From the NCBI RefSeq assembly GCF_028010285.1, contig NZ_CP116304.1, positions 385,501 to 449,500 on the forward strand: a stretch of 64,000 nucleotides of DNA. The letters are read 5' to 3'. The DNA is from Pseudomonas sp. Q1-7. GTDB taxonomy: Bacteria > Pseudomonadota > Gammaproteobacteria > Pseudomonadales > Pseudomonadaceae. Below, piece after piece: positions 45,401-52,114 of this stretch. Position 1 is the stretch's first letter; each line of letters starts with the position of its first letter. The position numbers and the translations under genes were made by a program. The notes under the pieces are model-generated. The model was given only the letters and a program-made list of their open reading frames with translations. It made no database searches and was not told where the DNA came from.

Positions 45401-46087
45401 GTGATGGAGGCGGAAAACGGTGTGGAGGCCCTCGCGGCCTGGCAGTCGCAACCTTTTGATGTCGTCGCCACGGATTGCCATATGCCGCGGATGAGCGGCG
45501 CCGACCTTGCCCGTGCCATTCGCGCCGAGGAGGCGGAGGGCGCGCGAGTACCGGCGCTGATCCTCGGGTTGACCGCCGATGCCCAGCCGGAAGAAGTCGA
45601 GCGCGGCATGCAGGCGGGCATGGACGACTGCCTGATCAAGCCCATCGGGCTCGATCTGCTGGAGGAGAAGCTCCGGGCCGCTGCGGGCGGCGAGCCTGTG
45701 GTCGAAGCGGAGCCGGCGCAGCCTGAGGCCGAGACTGGGGCCCTGTTCGACCTGGCGCCGTTGACACCCCTTACCGGCGGCGATGCGAGCCTGATCCGCA
45801 ACCTGGTGAACGAACTGCTGGAAACCAACCGGCGGGACCTGGAACCCTTGGCCGTCCTGGCCGAACAGGGCGACGCCCCGGGCCTGGCGGAACTCGCGCA
45901 CCGGCTCAAGGGCGCGGCGCGGGTGGTCAGGGCGGAGCCCCTGATCGCCGCATGCGTGAGCCTGGAGCAGGCTTGTCGGCAGCCGGTCCCGGAACCTGAG
46001 TCCCTGCGCCGGGACGCCGACGCCTTGCGCCAGGCGATGCTCGAACTGGAGCGTGGATTGCTGAGGCGGATGGCCGAGGAGGCTTAG
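42404..46087 (+). CDS. rocS1: RocS/BvgS-type hybrid sensor kinase with two periplasmic binding domains
   Basis: About 1227 residues. N-terminal membrane segment or signal (VRAFCLSCLLAVAPELFA); two tandem family-3 solute-binding (venus flytrap) domains at about 75-290 and 305-545; a transmembrane helix at about 548-575; a PAS domain at about 600-705; histidine kinase with FLATMSHEIRTPMNAVIGI (His near 735) and ATPase box; receiver (VDDHPVNRQIL, phospho-Asp near 1023); and a C-terminal HPt (LAELAHRLKGAARV, His near 1165). This four-step phosphorelay plan is that of BvgS/EvgS and RocS1. It converges on the EAL gene with a 4-bp overlap. The start is uncertain; TTG 42401 or ATG 42425 are alternatives. 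Confidence 0.9.
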   Translation: MLLTFLSMGWSPSPPGLPWLAVLVRAFCLSCLLAVAPELFAAPEPPARFLSSPMVVDHRDLSIAEEDWRWLREKRELVMGITVRDLEPLEINQHDGAYEGIVADATMLVGKLLGLQVRLREYPDRQALLDALLRREVDMVVGPQAEGTGRPVAHSRPMITDRLALFRRYKDAGPFPQDLAGVNVAVTAEHAPLLARLYPTAHRLDAASIDEAMALVAFGQAELLLGDFLLVSYRANRIFNGLVEFERFPEGADTSLGFMVRAENQRLLHSLDGALRAAGRTWMDDIVRGWVGSGLMPLSRPLPLTPAESNWVKRNPVVRLMIGDDLAPGAYFDDQGRFRGFFADLLDVVRLQTGLRFTAVSGPSSAARQIESLLQGRTDLAILSASRTREARMRFTRAIARVPFALVGRVDAAPPSATSEKVRIALAKGNVAEAELNAAYPGSQLIESDSTPDSMNLVAAGRADYALVAMPMARYYLANLFSDRLSIVAMANIRPATLNFAVGRDDGELQSIIDKVLASLPPGELNAMASNWRAMPGRSPQSWRDYGTVIQRIVLAAGVVLLLALAWVLRLRREVRRRQLAERKLNDELQFVATLTDSMPPPLYVRDTEGRLLSCNRSYLASIGLPLEAVRGRTALDLPADVFEAAPEFHRLYLRAMAEGGMIQGVHAIRQGDRELWIDHWVQPFQDSAGTLKGVICGWLDITEHRRLVAELEAAKNLADEASRAKTTFLATMSHEIRTPMNAVIGILELALKRAGDRPIDPSSIEVAYGSARSLLALIGDILDIARIESGRLSLAPHRANLRELVESVARVFDGLARQKRLSLVLEIDSSIQGDVLVDALRFKQILSNLVSNAIKFTREGSVRLQIEGEALEDGLLRVHLRVEDTGIGISADDQNRLFRPFAQVERGYHQTEGTGLGLVISRSLCEMMGGRLNLSSAPGEGTQVDVELRLHRLDPVDEPGRAEPAAASLPRRLRVLVVDDHPVNRQILAQQLGYLGHEVMEAENGVEALAAWQSQPFDVVATDCHMPRMSGADLARAIRAEEAEGARVPALILGLTADAQPEEVERGMQAGMDDCLIKPIGLDLLEEKLRAAAGGEPVVEAEPAQPEAETGALFDLAPLTPLTGGDASLIRNLVNELLETNRRDLEPLAVLAEQGDAPGLAELAHRLKGAARVVRAEPLIAACVSLEQACRQPVPEPESLRRDADALRQAMLELERGLLRRMAEEA

Positions 46088-47277
46088 TGAAGAGCGGGGC
46101 GGGATTGCTTGCTCAGCAGCGCGCTGAAACTGTCGCGGTCCATCGGCCGATGGAAGAGGAAGCCCTGGGCCACCCGGCAGCCGAATGACCTGAGTCGCTC
46201 GCGCTGCTCGATGGTTTCCACGCCTTCCACCACCAGGGTCATGCCCATGGCGTTGGCCAGGGCCACGGCGCTGCCGATGACCGCGCCGCTGCGTGGCTGG
46301 TTGTCCAGTTTGCGGACGAAGGCGGCGTCCAGCTTGAGTTGGCTGAAGGGCAGTTCGCAGAGGCGGTCGAGGGAGGAGTAGCCCGCGCCGAAGTCGTCCA
46401 TGGCCAGTTCGCAACCCATCAGGCGCAGCCGCACCAGGTTTTCCAGGCTGGCGGCCGGGGCCTCCAGCAGGCCGGTTTCGGTCAGCTCGAAGGTCAGCCC
46501 CGAACCCGGCAGACCAGTGGCCTCCAGGGACTTTTCGATGCGTTTGACGAGCGCGTGGTTGCTCAACTGCCGGGGCTGGAGGTTGAAGGCGAGGTTCACT
46601 TGGCGGTTGCCGAGGCTGAGAGCCTGCTGCAGGGCCAGACCCTGCTCGAAGAGCTGCCAGAACAGGCGGTCCATCAGGTCGTTGGCTTCCATCAGCGGGA
46701 GGAACTGCGATGGCGGCAGCAGGCCGCGCTGGGGGTGGCGCCAGCGCGCGAGGACCTCGGCGCCCAGCGTGGCCCCGCTGTCCAGGCACACCTTGGGTTG
46801 GTAGAACGCCTCGAACTCGCCGCGTTCCAGGGCCTGGAAAATGTCCTCCAGGCCGGGCGCCTCGGCATCCTGGCCGGGGCGGCGGCAGTCGCTCGCATGG
46901 GGATGGCGCCCGATCAGCGTGGCGGCGCGTTCGAGGTCGAAGGGCTTGCCCAGGTCGCCGAGGAAGTTCAGCCCCAGGCAGCGGGTCATGGTGATGGTTG
47001 CCTGGCGCAGTTCCGGTGCCACTTCGCTGCTGAGGATCACTGAGCGGATGACGCCGGCCTGGCTGGCATGGCGCAGAAAGGCCAGGCCGTCCATGCCCGC
47101 CATGCGCAGGTCGCACAGGACGACGTCGACGCCGCCGCAGGCTTCGAGCCGGGCCAGGGCCTCGGCGCCATCGGCGGCTTCGTGGATGCGTTCGAGCCCC
47201 AGTTGGCGCAGGGCGGTGACGGCGATCAGGCGCTGGAAGGGTTCGTCTTCCAGAACCAGGATGCTCAATTGCTTCAT
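46084..47277 (-). CDS. rocR: RocR-like response regulator with EAL c-di-GMP phosphodiesterase domain
   Basis: 397 residues from MKQLSILVLEDEPFQRLIAV; an upstream frame to 47427 exists. REC domain with Asp in VDVVLCDLRMAGMDG, then an EAL domain. The signature is AEVLARWRHP (EVL instead of EAL, the metal-binding Glu kept), and the catalytic NLQPRQL, FELTETG, MDDFGAGYSSLDRL, LKLD, VEGVET and QGFLFHRP are intact, so it is predicted active against c-di-GMP. RocR in P. aeruginosa is a phosphorylation-controlled phosphodiesterase opposing RocA1 in fimbrial control. It is convergent with the kinase and divergent from the second regulator. Confidence 0.9.
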   Translation of the reverse strand: MKQLSILVLEDEPFQRLIAVTALRQLGLERIHEAADGAEALARLEACGGVDVVLCDLRMAGMDGLAFLRHASQAGVIRSVILSSEVAPELRQATITMTRCLGLNFLGDLGKPFDLERAATLIGRHPHASDCRRPGQDAEAPGLEDIFQALERGEFEAFYQPKVCLDSGATLGAEVLARWRHPQRGLLPPSQFLPLMEANDLMDRLFWQLFEQGLALQQALSLGNRQVNLAFNLQPRQLSNHALVKRIEKSLEATGLPGSGLTFELTETGLLEAPAASLENLVRLRLMGCELAMDDFGAGYSSLDRLCELPFSQLKLDAAFVRKLDNQPRSGAVIGSAVALANAMGMTLVVEGVETIEQRERLRSFGCRVAQGFLFHRPMDRDSFSALLSKQSRPALH

Positions 47278-47349
47278 GAGAGGCTCGACAGGATTTCGGA
47301 GAAAGATCAAGTTACTGAGGACCGAGGCGTCTAAGCTAGGCGACGTTTC

Positions 47350-47366
47350 GTAGGAATTTGTAGGAA
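47350..47366. promoter_or_regulatory. Tandem GTAGGAA units between rocR and the second response regulator
   Basis: GTAGGAATTT (47350-47359) is followed directly by GTAGGAAAAT (47360-47369), two copies of the heptad GTAGGAA (reverse complement TTCCTAC) exactly 10 bp apart, one helical turn. This resembles arrays bound by BvgA/NarL-type regulators. Confidence 0.5.
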
Positions 47367-47443
47367 AATTCACAGGCGATAGCTCTTCGTCACTTTCCAG
47401 GGCTGCGTCAAGGATGCCCATGTCCACTGGTTTCGAGGTTGCA

Positions 47444-48103
47444 ATGAGAAGTGCCCTGATAGTCGATGATCATCCGGTCATCCGCATGGCGGTCCGGATG
47501 TTGCTGGAGCGCAACGACATCGCGGTCGTCGGCGAGGCCGACAACGGCGTCGATGCTCTCCAATTGATCCGTCAGCATGAGCCGGACATCGTCATCCTGG
47601 ATATCGGTATCCCCCGGCTCGACGGTCTCAACGTCATTTCGCGCATTCGCTCCCTGGGCCTCGACAGCGATGTGCTGGTGCTCACCTCGCAGCCGGCGGA
47701 GAGCTTTTCCCAGCGCTGCTTCCAGGCTGGCGCCAAGGGATTCGTCAGCAAGGAAGAGGACTTGCAGAACCTGGTGACCGCCATCAACGCGATCAGCGCC
47801 GGTTTCACCCTCTTCCCCTCGACGGGTCAGTCCGGCGGTCCCCTGCCCGTGAGCAGCGAGGCCGAGCTGGTCGGGCGTCTGTCCAACCAGGAGTTGATGG
47901 TGTTGCAGTACCTGGCCACGGGGCTCTCCAACAAGGAGATCGCCGAGCGCATGCTGCTCAGCAACAAGACCGTCAGCACCTACAAGACGCGGATACAGCA
48001 GAAACTCAACCTCAACTCGCTACTGGAACTGGCCGAGTTCGCCCGGCGCAACAACCTGGGGATGGAGCAGGCGGGAGACGCCCCGTCACCCGCCTCGAGC
48101 TGA
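47444..48103 (+). CDS. rocA1: RocA1-like NarL/BvgA-type response regulator, second copy
   Basis: 219 residues from MRSALIVDDHPVIRMAVRML; GAGG lies 6 nt upstream, and the ATG at 47414 would add ten residues. Receiver with Asp in PDIVILDIGIPRLDG and Lys in GFVSKEED; LuxR-type HTH LSNQELMVLQYLATGLSNKEIAERMLLSNKTVSTYKTRI. The closest relative in view is the regulator at 41368. In P. aeruginosa RocA1 is the output regulator of fimbrial genes; here a small fimbrial-like gene lies 42 bp downstream on the opposite strand. Confidence 0.88.
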   Translation: MRSALIVDDHPVIRMAVRMLLERNDIAVVGEADNGVDALQLIRQHEPDIVILDIGIPRLDGLNVISRIRSLGLDSDVLVLTSQPAESFSQRCFQAGAKGFVSKEEDLQNLVTAINAISAGFTLFPSTGQSGGPLPVSSEAELVGRLSNQELMVLQYLATGLSNKEIAERMLLSNKTVSTYKTRIQQKLNLNSLLELAEFARRNNLGMEQAGDAPSPASS

Positions 48104-48145
48104 CGTCACCCGGCGTGGGCCATCGCGACCTTGCTCAGCGGCCCG

Positions 48146-48466
48146 TCAGTTGAAGGAGATTGTCACCACGCCGGCCGCCACCGCGCCGCTCTTCTGATAG
48201 CTGACTGGCGTAAAGGTCACCGAGCGGGTGTCGGCGATCCCGGCACAGGTACCGTTGCTGCCGGGTACCGCACCCGCCTGGACGGGGCTGCGACCATCCT
48301 GGCGACCTGCGTGGCGAGACCACTCGGCGGTGGGGAGGTCGCAGGAGCCGACGACGATTTCACCAGTGAAGCGGATAACGCCGCTGATGCTGTTCGACCC
48401 GCTTGCGTGTGCGGCTGATGACGCGATGGCGAGGGTGATCACCGCTGCGATCTTCTGGATTCTCAT
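48146..48466 (-). CDS. Small secreted fimbrial-subunit-like protein
   Basis: 106 residues: MRIQKIAAVITLAIASSAAHA signal peptide, then SNSISGVIRFTGEIVVGSCDL..., the start of a type 1 fimbrial/spore-coat-U-like Ig fold, one more Cys (SNGTCAG) for the disulfide, and the C-terminal strand pattern GVVTISFN. AGGAG lies 8 nt before the ATG. At about 85 mature residues it is shorter than chaperone-usher pilins (about 150), so it could be a truncated or minimal pilin-like domain. No usher or chaperone gene is adjacent. Its place next to the Roc genes suggests it is a target. Confidence 0.7.
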   Translation of the reverse strand: MRIQKIAAVITLAIASSAAHASGSNSISGVIRFTGEIVVGSCDLPTAEWSRHAGRQDGRSPVQAGAVPGSNGTCAGIADTRSVTFTPVSYQKSGAVAAGVVTISFN

Positions 48467-48899
48467 CTTCCATTCTCCTGGGTGGTACGCATCGATCCGG
48501 CCGCGTCCTGGTCCGCGCAGTGCGGAATGCGCCCGCTGGACTACAGGCCGCCGGCTTGCTTGTGTGGCCCGATCCGGGTCGAAATGATTGATATCACAAT
48601 GATGGCCAAATGGAATCGTTCGGCCATTTATTGGCCCTGTTCGGCCACTGTTGTGCTGAGCGTTTCAGTCGTCCTTTCCTACTTCTTTGCAGATATCGGT
48701 CGATTTCTTCGTGATCCTGCGAATGCTCACGCCAGAATTCGGACGTTTCCTCAGAAGATTGCGAGGATTTTCTTATTAATCTGTAAGTAAGCAGAGAAAT
48801 ATCCATTTCTCATCTCAGTAGATTCCTAAAGACGTGTAGGAGAATTCCTTATCTTTTAGGGCGCTTCAGGGCCAGCAAGGAGGTGTCGGCTGGAGCGGC
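48467..48899. promoter_or_regulatory. AT-richer non-coding stretch upstream of the fimbrial-like gene
   Basis: 433 bp with clearly lower GC from about 48590 to 48860. It includes TTCCTAAA (48823-48830), GTAGGAG (48836-48842) and TTCCTTA (48845-48851), the same heptad family as at 42335 and 47350; TCCTA-N8-TAGGA forms an inverted repeat. The heptads lie about 360 bp from the fimbrial-like start. A small open frame at 48482-48790 on the plus strand has no start signal or family features. Confidence 0.45.
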
Positions 48900-48938
48900 A
48901 AAAAAAAACCCCCGTCGGGGCCGATATCCCGATGGGGG
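48900..48938 (-). terminator. Intrinsic terminator of gbcA and its small downstream ORF
   Basis: On the minus strand CCCCCATCGGG (48938-48928) pairs with CCCGACGGGGG (48919-48909), 11 bp with one wobble, followed by nine T residues. This is a textbook strong terminator. Confidence 0.95.
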
Positions 48939-48959
48939 CGAGGGTGGTCCTTGGGGACC

Positions 48960-49049
48960 TCAGTGTGTGCGTCTGTACCAGGCGCCGAGCAGGCTCGACG
49001 CCAGTCCGTAGATGGTCAGCAGGATGGCGAAGGCCAGGCTCAGGGACAT
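48960..49049 (-). CDS. Predicted 29-aa single-pass membrane peptide downstream of gbcA
   Basis: ATG at 49049 to TGA at 48960 encodes a peptide beginning MSLSLAFAILLTIYGLASSL and ending AWYRRTH: one hydrophobic helix of about 20 residues and a basic, inside-facing C-terminus. It starts 17 bp after the gbcA stop and ends 21 bp before the gbcA terminator, so it would be on the gbcA transcript. The Shine-Dalgarno (AGG, 7-8 nt upstream) is modest. No family is recognised. The composition and position argue for a real small protein; a chance frame is the alternative. Confidence 0.6.
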   Translation of the reverse strand: MSLSLAFAILLTIYGLASSLLGAWYRRTH

Positions 49050-49065
49050 GGCCGCGCCTGCCGGG

Positions 49066-50358
49066 TCATTCGTTGCCGACCTGGCGCAGCCGAGTGGCCG
49101 GGATGTCGCCGAGGTTGTTGAGCATCCGCTCGCTGTACCAGTCGAGGAAGTTGATCACGCCGAACTCGTAGGTTTTCGAGTAGGGGCCCGGCTGGTAGGC
49201 GGTGGAGTTGATGCCGCGCTGGTTCTCTTCGGCCAGGCGGCGGTCCTGGTCGTTGGTGGCGTCCCAGACTTCGCGCAGACGGGCCACGTCGTAGTCCACG
49301 CCTTCCACCGCGTCCTTGTGTACCAGCCACTTGGTGGTGACCATGGTTTCCTGGGCGCTGATGGGCCACACGGTGAAGACGATCAGGTGGTCGCCCATGC
49401 AGTGGTTCCAGGAGTGCGGCAGGTGGAGGATGCGCATGGAGCCCAGGTCGGGGTTCTTGATGCGGCCCATGAGCTTCTTGCAGCCCTGCTTGCCGTCCAT
49501 GGTCATGGACACGGTGCCGTCGAGCAGGGGCATGCGCACGATGCGGTTGCGCAGGCCGAAGCTGGCGTGGGCGTAGGGGATCTTCTCCTCGTCCCAGGCT
49601 TTGGTGCACGCGGCGACCTGGTCCTTGAACGCCTGGCTGGCGCGCGGGTCGGTGACGTCGTCCCATTCCAGCAGGGTCTTCAGCAGTTCCGGGTGCGAAC
49701 CGTTGCAGTGGTAGCACTCGCGGTTGTTTTCGAGCACCAGCTTCCAGTTGGCGGCTTCCTTGAGGGTGGTCTGCACCGCCACCTTGGTGTTCTCCATGTC
49801 GTAGGGCTCCATGTAATGAGCCAGGGTGGAGAGGAAGTCGTCGATGGCCGGCGGGTTTTCCGACAGGTTGATGAAGATGTAGCCACCGGCGCTCTTCACG
49901 TGCACCGGCTTGAGACCGTACTGCTTCATGTCGAAGTCGGCGCCCATCTCGGTGCCGGCGAACAGCAGGCGGCCGTCCAGCTCGTAGGTCCACTGGTGAT
50001 AGGGGCAGACCAGCTTGGCGACCTTGCCTTTCTCGCTGACGCACAGGCGCGAACCACGGTGGCGGCAGACGTTGTGGAAGGCGTGGATCTGCCCTTCGGC
50101 GCCGCGGATGACGATGATCGGGTTGTCGCCGATCTGCAGGGTCAGGTAGTTGCCCTTGGCGGGAATCTCGCAGGTCATGCCGGCGATCAGCCATTCCTTG
50201 TGGAAGATCTCCTGCATGTCGATCTGGAACAGGCGATCGTCGTTATAGAAAGGCTGCGGCAGGGAGAAGCTGTGGTCGCGTTCGCGGAGCATTTCGGCCG
50301 TGGCCTTGCGTGCGGGTTCGAGCGGATCGCCCAGGCTCAGGGTGGAAGTGACGTCCAT
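49066..50358 (-). CDS. gbcA: Glycine betaine monooxygenase, Rieske oxygenase subunit
   Basis: 430 residues from MDVTSTLSLGDPLEPARKA; GAGGAG lies 6 nt upstream. Rieske [2Fe-2S] ligands CRHRGSRLC...CPYHQW (C-x-H...C-x2-H) near residues 95-117, and the mononuclear iron motif NNRECYHCNGSHPELL. Together with GbcB it oxidatively removes one methyl group of glycine betaine to give dimethylglycine and formaldehyde. It is divergent from gbcB with a 366-bp control region between. Confidence 0.96.
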   Translation of the reverse strand: MDVTSTLSLGDPLEPARKATAEMLRERDHSFSLPQPFYNDDRLFQIDMQEIFHKEWLIAGMTCEIPAKGNYLTLQIGDNPIIVIRGAEGQIHAFHNVCRHRGSRLCVSEKGKVAKLVCPYHQWTYELDGRLLFAGTEMGADFDMKQYGLKPVHVKSAGGYIFINLSENPPAIDDFLSTLAHYMEPYDMENTKVAVQTTLKEAANWKLVLENNRECYHCNGSHPELLKTLLEWDDVTDPRASQAFKDQVAACTKAWDEEKIPYAHASFGLRNRIVRMPLLDGTVSMTMDGKQGCKKLMGRIKNPDLGSMRILHLPHSWNHCMGDHLIVFTVWPISAQETMVTTKWLVHKDAVEGVDYDVARLREVWDATNDQDRRLAEENQRGINSTAYQPGPYSKTYEFGVINFLDWYSERMLNNLGDIPATRLRQVGNE

Positions 50359-50724
50359 CGGTAACTCCTCAATGGCTGGTCGCGCTGGCGACCGCCGCAA
50401 ATAAGTGGCTGTTTCGGTTGTCACGCAAGGCGGCGTGACCTGCCCCCTCGTTGCTCGCCTGCCGATTGGCTGCCCTGCTGCGGGTGCGAGGGTGGTTCGC
50501 TCAAAGACCCTATGGTTCGGCTGGCGTTGAGTGTGCTGACGTGCAGAGGTACGACCTTATCCACGGGCGACATGGGAACATCCGTTTCCGACGCCGGAGG
50601 CCCGGTGGTTGCTGGCAGGTCGCGATGAGCATGTGAATGTCGCAGACAGGTAAACGGGGCGTTTTTGCGTTAATCACAATCCGCCGCAATAGGCCGATAT
50701 CCGGCCGCGCGCGGAGTAGCGTCC
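50359..50724. promoter_or_regulatory. gbcA/gbcB divergent control region with GbdR-type element
   Basis: 366 bp without a gene. GTCGC occurs at 50619-50623 and 50639-50643 (20-bp period). From 50639 a 55-bp block (to 50693) matches the block upstream of glyA (59209-59263): GTCGCAGACAGG, AAACGGGGCGT, CACAATC and GCCGCAATAGG occur at identical spacings. It lies 32-86 bp before the gbcB start. gbcA and gbcB are direct GbdR targets in P. aeruginosa; that GbdR binds exactly this block is inference. Confidence 0.65.
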
Positions 50725-51828
50725 ATGACCAACAATTTCCTCAATCCCATCACGACCCAGACCTGGACCAACGGCCGGCACATGGTTCGCTGCGTCAAGG
50801 CGATCCAGGAAACCTGGGACGTGCGCACCTTCTGTTTCATGGCCGACCAGCCGATGGTGTTCTTCTTCAAGCCGGGCCAGTTCGTGACCCTGGAGCTGGA
50901 GATCGACGGCCAGCCGATCATGCGTTCGTACACCATCTCCAGCTCGCCGTCGGTGCCATACACCTTCTCCCTGACCATCAAACGCGTACCGGGCGGCAAG
51001 GTGTCCAACTGGCTGCACGACAACCTCAAGGAAGGTGACGTGATTCCGGTGCACGGGCCGGTCGGCCAGTTCAACGCCATCGACTTCCCGGCCGAGAAGG
51101 TGCTGTTCCTGTCCGGCGGCGTCGGTATCACCCCGGTGATGTCCATGGCGCGCTGGTTCTTCGATACCAGCGGCTCGGTGGACATGGTGTTCGTGCACAG
51201 CGCGCGCACGCCGAAGGACATCATCTACCACCGCGAGTTGCGCCACATGGCCTCGCGCATCAGCAACTTCAAGTTGCACCTGATCTGCGAGAAGTACGAG
51301 ATCGGCGAAACCTGGTCCGGCTACCGTGGCTACCTGAGCCGGGCGATGCTCGACCTGATCGCCGGCGACTTCATGGAGCGCGAGATCTTCTGCTGCGGCC
51401 CGACGCCGTACATGGCTGCGGTGAAGCGCCTGCTGGAAGCCGCCGGCTTCGACATGAGCCGTTACCACGAAGAGGCCTTCGGGCCGACTCCGCCGGAAAT
51501 CCGCCAAGAGGTGAGGGAGCACGCCGCCGAAGCGGCCGAGGCCGCCGCCGAAATACCGGCCGCCGCCATGAACCTGGTGGAGTTCACCAACACCGGCAAG
51601 AGCATCCGCGTCGCGCCCGGAGAAACCGTGCATTCGGCCGCGGCCAAGCTTGGCCTGCACATTCCCAAGGCATGCGGCATGGGCATCTGCGGCACCTGCA
51701 AGGTAATGAAGACTGGCGGCGAGGTGGAGATGGATCACAACGGCGGTATCACCGACGAAGACGTCGCCGAGGGCTACATCCTGTCCTGCTGCAGCATTCC
51801 CAAGGGGGATGTGGCCATCGACTATTGA
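50725..51828 (+). CDS. gbcB: Glycine betaine monooxygenase, reductase subunit
   Basis: 367 residues; GGAG lies 8 nt before the ATG. FAD-binding RSYTISSSP, NAD-binding LSGGVGITPVMSMARW and FCCGPTPYMAAVKRLL, then an Ala/Glu-rich linker (about 255-285) and a C-terminal plant-type [2Fe-2S] domain, CGMGICGTCKV...SCC. It passes electrons from NAD(P)H to the GbcA Rieske centre. Confidence 0.95.
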   Translation: MTNNFLNPITTQTWTNGRHMVRCVKAIQETWDVRTFCFMADQPMVFFFKPGQFVTLELEIDGQPIMRSYTISSSPSVPYTFSLTIKRVPGGKVSNWLHDNLKEGDVIPVHGPVGQFNAIDFPAEKVLFLSGGVGITPVMSMARWFFDTSGSVDMVFVHSARTPKDIIYHRELRHMASRISNFKLHLICEKYEIGETWSGYRGYLSRAMLDLIAGDFMEREIFCCGPTPYMAAVKRLLEAAGFDMSRYHEEAFGPTPPEIRQEVREHAAEAAEAAAEIPAAAMNLVEFTNTGKSIRVAPGETVHSAAAKLGLHIPKACGMGICGTCKVMKTGGEVEMDHNGGITDEDVAEGYILSCCSIPKGDVAIDY

Positions 51829-52114
51829 TGGTTTTCTGAGCAATCCCCGCCAGCCCGCGTGCGCCGCGGGCTGGCGCCATCTGTCCACAGCTTGTGGACG
51901 CCGTGGTGCACAGTAGTTGTGCGCAACTTACTGAAATCGCTGAAAAAATCGCCAACTCCAGAGCGGCCGCGCAGTATGCGGGCGGGCGCCAGGGACGAAC
52001 AGCTTGTCCACAGGCTGGTCCACTGATCGTGGGGGCAACTCGGCTCGCTATGCTTGTTCGAGCGATCCCCACCGACGCGCCGCATCCCCGCGACCCACCC
52101 GAGGAGCCCACGCG
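51829..52114. other. gbcB-GST intergenic region with hairpin and DnaA-box-like sites
   Basis: GCCAGCCCGC/GCGGGCTGGC arms (51849-51858, 51866-51875) make a strong hairpin 20 bp after gbcB, without a T-run. CTGTCCACA (51881-51889), its facing GTGGAC, and TTGTCCACA (52005-52013) are near-matches to the DnaA box TTATCCACA, related to the larger cluster at 55082. Confidence 0.5.

Noticed and set aside
44750-47116. 788-aa open frame spanning parts of the kinase and rocR regions
   Set aside because: Pro/Arg/Gly-rich shadow crossing two well-supported genes.
48482-48790. 102-aa plus-strand frame with one hydrophobic stretch
   Set aside because: No start signal, crosses an AT-rich control region, no homology pattern; the hydrophobic run is explained by AT-rich codons.
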